In this document: piece by piece, positions 33,007-37,687 of the stretch
How positions within the stretch are numbered: the first letter of the stretch is position 1
Layout: each line of letters opens with the position of its first letter
The notes under the pieces: model-generated
Databases searched by the model: none
Seen by the model: the letters and a program-made list of their open reading frames with translations, nothing else
What the model was told of the DNA's origin: nothing
Translations under genes and position numbers: made by a program
From: DMER64 sp041652255
GTDB lineage: Bacteria; Bacteroidota; Bacteroidia; Bacteroidales; UBA932
DNA: 37,687 nucleotides
Assembly: GCA_041652255.1 (NCBI GenBank)
Contig: JBAZHT010000009.1
Coordinates: 1 to 37,687 of the forward strand
Reading direction: 5' to 3'

Positions 33007-33042
33007 AGCAAAGTGCCGGGTACCTTGTTGCTTCATTTTTAA

Positions 33043-33050
33043 TATCTTTG
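33043..33050 (+). promoter_or_regulatory. -7 box for the RmlD-like/phosphomutase pair
   Basis: TATCTTTG exactly matches TAnnTTTG and ends 5 nt before the ATG at 33056, predicting a leaderless or near-leaderless mRNA. A TTG around 33026-33030 is too close to count as a clear -33 box. Confidence 0.5.
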
Positions 33051-33055
33051 TTTAC

Positions 33056-33910
33056 ATGAAAGTGGTTCTTACAGGGGCGCAGGGAGGTGTAGGTACTGTT
33101 GTACGCAAAATGTCTGCCGGTCAGAATTTTATAGACTTATCGGCTTTCTCAAGGGAACAGCTGGACATAACAGATCCCCGGGCAGTAATGTCGTGTTTTA
33201 CTAACGAAAAACCGGATTATGTGATCAATGCCGCTGCCTTTACCCATGTAGACAAAGCGGAAGAAGATCCGCTTACGGCATTCCGATTAAATGCAGGGTG
33301 TCTGGATGGAATGATAGAAGCATGTGAAAAGACAAAGGCAATTTTGATCCATTTATCCACGGATTATGTATTTGACGGGCAAAAAGTCAACCCCTATACA
33401 GAAGAAGATGAGACTTCACCCATAAATGTATACGGGGCATCCAAAAGAGCAGGGGAGCTGAAGGTGCTGGCCTATCCCGGGGGAGTTGTCGTTCGCACCA
33501 GTTGGGTTTATTCACGGCATTCACGAAATTTTCTGGCTGCTGTTCCCGGTTTACTCAAAAACCAAACCGGGCCGTTGTATGTAGATGCCTTTCAGAAGAA
33601 CTCGCCAACGTATGCCCCGGATCTTGTGAATGCTTTATTCAGTCTCATTCGAAACCGGATTGAATCGGGTTTGTTTCACTATACCAATTCGGGAGGAGGT
33701 TGCAGCCGGTACCTTTTTGCATTAAAGGTTCGTGATCTGATGCTGCATAAGACCCCCCCATTGGTTCCGGTACCCGTTTTACCGGTTTTGACGGGTTTCC
33801 CGGAAGGTGCTGCCAGACCTATTTATACCGTCATGAGTCCGCAAAAGATAAGCCAGTTACCCGGGGTTACGGTCCCCCATTGGCAGGAAGGAATTGAATA
33901 TATAATTTAA
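33056..33910 (+). CDS. RmlD-like NAD(P)-dependent sugar nucleotide reductase (dTDP-4-dehydrorhamnose reductase family)
   Basis: A 284-residue extended SDR. The Rossmann motif is GAQGGVG (residues 7-13). YVINAAAFTHVDKAEED (about 60-76), LSTDYVFDG and the catalytic YGASK are all characteristic of RmlD, as is the RTSWVYS segment. The family reduces dTDP-4-keto-rhamnose, or related sugars, with NADPH. No other rml genes (A, B, C) are nearby, so it may act on another sugar or complete a pathway encoded elsewhere. It is followed after 6 nt by a phosphohexomutase, consistent with nucleotide-sugar supply. Confidence 0.87.
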   Translation: MKVVLTGAQGGVGTVVRKMSAGQNFIDLSAFSREQLDITDPRAVMSCFTNEKPDYVINAAAFTHVDKAEEDPLTAFRLNAGCLDGMIEACEKTKAILIHLSTDYVFDGQKVNPYTEEDETSPINVYGASKRAGELKVLAYPGGVVVRTSWVYSRHSRNFLAAVPGLLKNQTGPLYVDAFQKNSPTYAPDLVNALFSLIRNRIESGLFHYTNSGGGCSRYLFALKVRDLMLHKTPPLVPVPVLPVLTGFPEGAARPIYTVMSPQKISQLPGVTVPHWQEGIEYII

Positions 33911-33916
33911 AAAAAT

Positions 33917-35641
33917 ATGGAACAGAATATCATGGAAAAAGCCCGGGAATGGCTGCAACCGTTGTTCGATGAACAAACGCGTAATGAGGTGCTCAGGCTG
34001 ATGGAAGAAGATACCGTAACACTGGAAGACTCGTTTTACAAAAACCTGGAATTCGGAACGGGGGGATTACGGGGTGTCATGGGCGCAGGGACAAACCGCA
34101 TGAACCGTTACACGGTGGGTATGGTAACCCAGGGTTTGGCGGATTTTGTAAAAAAGAACGAAGCCGGACCCTATAAAGCGGCCATTGCGTATGATTGCAG
34201 AAATCAGTCACCGGAATTTGCCAGGATCACTGCTGAGGTTTTAGCCGCCAATGATTTTACCGTATTCCTTTTTGATTCTCTCAGGCCTACGCCCCAACTG
34301 AGTTTTACGGTCAGGGAGCATAAATGCCATATCGGAGTAATGATCACGGCAAGTCATAATCCCAAAGAATACAACGGATATAAAGTATACGGCAATGACG
34401 GGGCACAGGTGGTGGCACCCCGGGATGCCATGATTATTGAAGAAGTGCAAAAAATATCTTCACCTTCCATGGTAAAATTTTCCGGGGGAAAGGGAAAAAT
34501 TGTAATGCTGGGTGAAGAAGAAGATACGTTATATCTGGATGCCATTTTAAGCCTTATAAATTTAAGTCCTCAAGCTATAGAAGCATTCCGTGATCTGAAG
34601 ATGGTTTATACGCCACTTCACGGGACAGGTGTACATTTGGTACCTGAAGCTCTTTCAAGATTGGGCTTTACAAATGTTTTTCACGTTCCCGAGCAGGATG
34701 TGACAGACGGGTTTTTTCCTACTGTTGTTTCTCCGAACCCGGAAGAGCCGGCTGCCTTAAAACTGGCTATTGAAAAAGCGGAGCAGACAGGAGCCCAATT
34801 GGTCATGGCTACTGACCCTGACGCTGACAGGGTAGGGATAGCTGTCAGAAATCCTGCCGGTCAGATTGAGTTACTGAACGGGAATCAGACAGCAGCGCTC
34901 TTGACATACTATTTATTGGAGAAATGGAAAGATACAAAACGTCTCAAGGGAAATGAATATATTGTCAAGACGATCGTGACAAGTGATCTTTTACAATCTA
35001 TAGCCGACCATTACGATGTTGCCTGTTATAATGTGCTTACAGGATTCAAATACATAGCCGAAGTGATCCGCAACAACGAGGGTAGAAAAGAATTTATATG
35101 TGGGGGAGAGGAAAGCTACGGTTTTAATGTCGGACAATATGTAAGGGACAAAGACGCTGTTGTAACATGTGCATTAACGGCTGAAGTTGCCTGTTGGGCA
35201 GCCTCAAAAGGTAAAACGCTTTATGATCTGATGCGGGAAGTATACCTGCGGTTCGGCTTTTTTAAAGAACGTATGGTTTCAGTAACACTCAAGGGAAAAG
35301 ACGGTATGGAGCAGATCAGGTCCATCCTGGCTTGTTTCAGAGAAAATCCCCCGTCCCGGCTCCTGGGATCTGAAGTCGTTTTGTTTCATGATTATAAGAA
35401 AAGGGAAACGGTAGATCTGGTGAGTGATCTGAGGTATGAGATCAACCTGCCCGGATCCGATGTGCTACAATTTGTCTGTGCGGATAATACAGTTGTAACT
35501 ATCAGACCTTCCGGAACTGAACCAAAAATCAAGTATTATTACGGAGTAAGGACTGAATTACCTTCAGAAGATCAGTATGAGGTGAAATGTCGCGATCTGG
35601 ATGAAAAACTCAATGCGTTGAACGATCTTTTTCAAAAATAA
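33917..35641 (+). CDS. alpha-D-phosphohexomutase (phosphoglucomutase/phosphomannomutase)
   Basis: A 574-residue cytoplasmic enzyme that interconverts hexose-1- and hexose-6-phosphates. The active phosphoserine S146 lies in TASHNPKEYNGYK, the metal site in DPDADR (300-305), the sugar-binding GGEESYG around residue 394, and the phosphate-binding RPSGTEPKIKYYYG near the C-terminus. Length and N-terminal FGTGGLRG match the PgcA-like group, which typically favours glucose. It provides glucose-1-phosphate or mannose-1-phosphate for nucleotide sugars, fitting the adjacent RmlD-like reductase. The 3' end overlaps the convergent lipocalin gene by 10 nt. Confidence 0.93.
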   Translation: MEQNIMEKAREWLQPLFDEQTRNEVLRLMEEDTVTLEDSFYKNLEFGTGGLRGVMGAGTNRMNRYTVGMVTQGLADFVKKNEAGPYKAAIAYDCRNQSPEFARITAEVLAANDFTVFLFDSLRPTPQLSFTVREHKCHIGVMITASHNPKEYNGYKVYGNDGAQVVAPRDAMIIEEVQKISSPSMVKFSGGKGKIVMLGEEEDTLYLDAILSLINLSPQAIEAFRDLKMVYTPLHGTGVHLVPEALSRLGFTNVFHVPEQDVTDGFFPTVVSPNPEEPAALKLAIEKAEQTGAQLVMATDPDADRVGIAVRNPAGQIELLNGNQTAALLTYYLLEKWKDTKRLKGNEYIVKTIVTSDLLQSIADHYDVACYNVLTGFKYIAEVIRNNEGRKEFICGGEESYGFNVGQYVRDKDAVVTCALTAEVACWAASKGKTLYDLMREVYLRFGFFKERMVSVTLKGKDGMEQIRSILACFRENPPSRLLGSEVVLFHDYKKRETVDLVSDLRYEINLPGSDVLQFVCADNTVVTIRPSGTEPKIKYYYGVRTELPSEDQYEVKCRDLDEKLNALNDLFQK

Positions 35642-36180
35642 GTTTCCGACCAGCACAATTCTCCGGGGTCATAACCCAGTGAAAGGATCTTATCTCTTAT
35701 GGAAGAAACCCCTTCAGCAGATAAGGATGGGTGTCGTGACAAAATATGCAACCTGGTCCCGGTCTGATCGCTGATTATGGTTGTGGAATAATCTTCTTCT
35801 ACGTGAAGAATATAGTAATCCCTGTAAAAATTCAGAAAAAAAGTATTCCGGACCGTACCGGGTTTTTTTTCATTCCATTTCCCTTTTCCTCTCAAATTTT
35901 TAACAGGACCGTATGGCGTGAGTTTGTGACCCGTAAGGAACAGGTGAATGATTCCTTTGGGATCTATTGATACTTCCAGGGTTACGGCTACAAGATTGTT
36001 CTTTTTGCCATTAGTACAAAGACGGGCTACTTCGTGCCACTTCCCCTTAAAACGTTTAATGTTAACTTCCTTAACTACTTTTTCTCCCATGTTGAATATC
36101 CTGTTGACCTCACAGTTTGTAAACAACAAGGATATAGCAGTAAAAAAACATACGACCAGGAAGCGACTTAAAGTTATCAT
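35632..36180 (-). CDS. Blc-like bacterial lipocalin lipoprotein
   Basis: A 182-residue protein. The signal ends LLFTNC, probably a lipoprotein with C23. The lipocalin GxW motif is present as FKGKWHEVARL (about 44-54), with Trp at the base of the barrel. Strand motifs NTFFLNFYRDYYILHVEEDY and LHILSRHPSL follow, and the C-terminal SLGYDPGELCWSE matches the Blc family. It would bind a lipid or other hydrophobic ligand at the outer membrane. The ATG overlaps the AraC stop (ATGA), so it is coupled to that regulator. A second lipocalin fragment ends at the right edge of the window. Confidence 0.82.
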   Translation of the reverse strand: MITLSRFLVVCFFTAISLLFTNCEVNRIFNMGEKVVKEVNIKRFKGKWHEVARLCTNGKKNNLVAVTLEVSIDPKGIIHLFLTGHKLTPYGPVKNLRGKGKWNEKKPGTVRNTFFLNFYRDYYILHVEEDYSTTIISDQTGTRLHILSRHPSLSAEGVSSIRDKILSLGYDPGELCWSETYF

Positions 36181-37013
36181 GACGGTATATTTTCGTTACG
36201 GAATTCAGTTATGCTCATTCCGGAAGCTCGTTTGAAAAAACGACTGAATGAAGCCATATCGTCAAAGCCCAGGATATTGGTAATCTCTTTGGCGTTTTTA
36301 TTACTGTACAGCAACAAACGTTTTGCTTCTGCAAGTATACGTTCGTGAATTATATGAAGCGGGGATGGTAAATTGTAAAGGGCAAAAAGATTCGTCAGCG
36401 TTTTTGGGGAACGGTTGAGTATGTCAGCATATTCTTTTACCATTTTCTTCTCTTTATAATGCCTGTCCACCAGGGTGAAAAATTGGCGAAAAAGGTAAAA
36501 AGTGGTTTCGTTACCCGGTTCAATGGAGAATTTCTCACGAGCTATGCGTGTGCAAACTATGATAAACCGTTTCAGGTGCAGACGAAGCATTTCTTCCTTT
36601 AGAGAATCATTTTCCAGGTATTCCCTGTCGATATCCGTGATGATTCTTTCCAGGTTTTCTGATTGTGAGCTGCTTAACTGCATAAGCATGGGATCTGAAT
36701 AACCCGTGAACAGGAATCCGTTACAGGAAACCTCGTTGTCCGATTTGAATATACAGTAGAAATTGCTGTTGAAAAGAATGGATACGTAGCTGCCTTCTAT
36801 TTCGGTGAAGGTGATATGGTGTATGTTGGACAAGGGAATAACCTGGTCTTTTTCCAGGTGTATTCCCATGTGATCTATTTCAATATCTATGGATCCTTCA
36901 CGGACCCATATAAATTTATAAAAGTCTTTGTTACGGAGAAGCGAGTCTCTGCTGTGGAAATCGTCCGTAACTATCAAACTCCCCTGCAGGGGAGTGATAT
37001 ACGTATATTCCAT
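36177..37013 (-). CDS. AraC-family transcriptional regulator
   Basis: A 278-residue protein. The N-terminal half (1-150) is a cupin-like sensing domain, as expected for AraC proteins. The C-terminal 100 residues hold two helix-turn-helix motifs: MVKEYADILNRSPKTLTNLF, and the second in KEITNILGFDDMASFSRFFK followed by SGMSITEFR. It is sandwiched between thioredoxin (18-nt gap) and lipocalin (4-nt overlap) genes on the same strand. Its inducer and targets are unknown; it may control its own operon. Confidence 0.9.
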   Translation of the reverse strand: MEYTYITPLQGSLIVTDDFHSRDSLLRNKDFYKFIWVREGSIDIEIDHMGIHLEKDQVIPLSNIHHITFTEIEGSYVSILFNSNFYCIFKSDNEVSCNGFLFTGYSDPMLMQLSSSQSENLERIITDIDREYLENDSLKEEMLRLHLKRFIIVCTRIAREKFSIEPGNETTFYLFRQFFTLVDRHYKEKKMVKEYADILNRSPKTLTNLFALYNLPSPLHIIHERILAEAKRLLLYSNKNAKEITNILGFDDMASFSRFFKRASGMSITEFRNENIPS

Positions 37014-37031
37014 TCAGCAAAGATAATAAAC

Positions 37032-37484
37032 CTATTCTGTTTTTAGCAAGGTGCTTTTGACAATAGAATCCAGCTGGCTCTTGGGGAGTGCTCCCTGGGA
37101 TATGCTGGGTTTGCCGGAAAGGGGAATCCATAAAAGCGTAGGAACACTACGTACCCCGAATATTGCAGCCAGTTCCGGAGATTTGTCAACGTCTACTTTA
37201 TAGATGTATATGTCGCCGTTGTATTCCTGATTGATTTCTTCCAGGGAAGGTGCAAGCATTTTACAGGGGGCACACCAGGTAGCGTGAAAATCCACGATAC
37301 AGGGTTTGTCTCCTTCATACTTCCATTCATTAGGATTGGCTTCGTAATTATAAACGCGTTTGATGAATTCTTCTTTTGTGAGTTCCATAATTTTAATTTC
37401 CTTTTTTTTATCAGTATTACCTTCATTTCCCCCGAACAATACCAATGCGGGTATCAAAGCGATAAGTGTCATGATTGTTTTCAT
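37032..37484 (-). CDS. thioredoxin with N-terminal export signal
   Basis: A 150-residue thioredoxin-fold protein. An N-terminal hydrophobic segment (MKTIMTLIALIPALVLFGG) suggests export or membrane anchoring, followed by a Lys-rich linker. The redox motif is WCAPC (about residues 69-73), with the cis-Pro in RSVPTLLWIP. A Met at codon 33 could also start a cytoplasmic form of normal thioredoxin length (118 residues). The full-length start is favoured because a promoter box lies just upstream. It heads the AraC-lipocalin run. Role is probably thiol reduction in the periplasm. Confidence 0.85.
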   Translation of the reverse strand: MKTIMTLIALIPALVLFGGNEGNTDKKKEIKIMELTKEEFIKRVYNYEANPNEWKYEGDKPCIVDFHATWCAPCKMLAPSLEEINQEYNGDIYIYKVDVDKSPELAAIFGVRSVPTLLWIPLSGKPSISQGALPKSQLDSIVKSTLLKTE

Positions 37485-37488
37485 GATG

Positions 37489-37520
37489 CAAAGGTCCGGT
37501 ATTTTAGGATACCGGGCAAT
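37489..37520 (-). promoter_or_regulatory. candidate promoter with hairpin in its spacer, upstream of thioredoxin
   Basis: On the minus strand GACCTTTG (one mismatch from TAnnTTTG) lies 4 nt before the ATG, with ATTG as a possible -33 element at 37517-37520 and a 20-nt spacer. The inverted repeat CCGGTAT/ATACCGG (37496-37502 and 37509-37515) fills the spacer and could be a regulator site. A terminator for the upstream lipocalin is less likely since no T-run follows on the minus strand. Confidence 0.35.
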
Positions 37521-37560
37521 GGCTTTTTTTCACGATATGTTGGCAATTTTTCCCGATTTG

Positions 37561-37687
37561 CTAGTCACGTTGCTCTACCCAGATCAATTCGCCTGTATTG
37601 TAACCAAGAGAAGTGGCTCTGTTCAATACCCGGTCAAGGTCAGCAGGAGCCATTTCAGGAGTACGCGAAAGTATCCATAGATATTTT
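37561..37687 (-). CDS. second Blc-like lipocalin, C-terminal fragment (5' end beyond window)
   Basis: The minus strand encodes 41 residues ending in TAG at 37561. The fragment begins KYLWILSRTPEM and ends SLGYNTGELIWVEQRD, which matches the C-terminus of Blc lipocalins. It also aligns with the lipocalin encoded at 35632-36180 (LHILSRHPSL and SLGYDPGELCW). The start lies outside the window. It is upstream of thioredoxin on the same strand with about 76 nt between. Confidence 0.8.
   Translation of the reverse strand, partial: KYLWILSRTPEMAPADLDRVLNRATSLGYNTGELIWVEQRD

Noticed and set aside
2250..37484. Mobile elements, prophage or CRISPR
   Set aside because: No transposase, integrase, phage or cas genes and no array-like repeats were seen; gene style looks uniform across the window.
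37496..37515. Hairpin as a terminator for the right-edge lipocalin
   Set aside because: On the minus strand no run of T follows the stem; the T-run is on the plus side, where no gene ends. A promoter-spacer element fits better.

Overview
The window is a 37.7-kb piece of a Bacteroidota chromosome, most likely order Bacteroidales. Pointers to this are promoter boxes of the TAnnTTTG type, near absence of Shine-Dalgarno sequences, many lipoprotein signals, and families largely seen in this phylum (Porin_10-type porin, DUF5106, DUF4293, THUMP-like methyltransferase, and DUF1080 with Gfo/Idh). I cannot name a genus. Coding density is very high: no gene-free stretch exceeds about 150 bases. I see no insertion sequence, prophage, CRISPR array or rRNA.

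Layout from left to right. (1) 1-2186, minus: a Tat-exported Gfo/Idh/MocA oxidoreductase followed by a DUF1080 (3-keto-disaccharide hydrolase) lipoprotein cut by the window edge. (2) 2250-5847: DUF4293 membrane protein; divergently a nucleoside phosphorylase and a transglutaminase-like HEAT protein; a tRNA-Gly(CCC) on the minus strand; an FtsX/LolE-type permease. (3) 5831-10357, minus: an envelope operon of a DUF5106 thioredoxin-fold lipoprotein, an outer-membrane porin and a compact lytic transglycosylase. (4) 10395-22175, plus: nine genes in one tight run. The first three are a steroid 5-alpha-reductase-like membrane enzyme, an old-yellow-enzyme flavoprotein and a short-chain dehydrogenase. 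Then come a HAMP-type membrane sensor without an output domain, TrkH, a RecD-like helicase, a DPP IV-type peptidase, a THUMP-like methyltransferase and an unrecognised HEFGH lipoprotein. (5) 22147-31403: a beta-mannan/galactomannan locus. CE7 esterase, GH5 mannanase, GH27 alpha-galactosidase, GPH-type sugar symporter and AGE-family epimerase lie on minus, with a divergent GH3 lipoprotein. (6) 31416-37687: GT39-type glycosyltransferase, RmlD-like reductase and phosphosugar mutase; then a minus-strand cluster of lipocalin, AraC regulator, thioredoxin and a second lipocalin cut by the right edge.

The strongest candidate for an interesting system is the three-gene steroid/bile-acid reduction module at 10395-13239. 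It resembles, from memory, the 5-alpha-reductase / 5-beta-reductase / 3-beta-HSDH set described in gut Bacteroidales. Its flavoprotein has an altered Cys motif, and it sits at the head of a 12-kb operon that includes K+ uptake and peptidase genes. Other points are a recurring arrangement in which the TAnnTTTG box lies only 4-6 nt before the start codon (predicted leaderless or near-leaderless mRNAs), a perfect 18-bp inverted repeat between divergent genes, and an approximately 8-residue D-S-x-G periodic segment in the porin.
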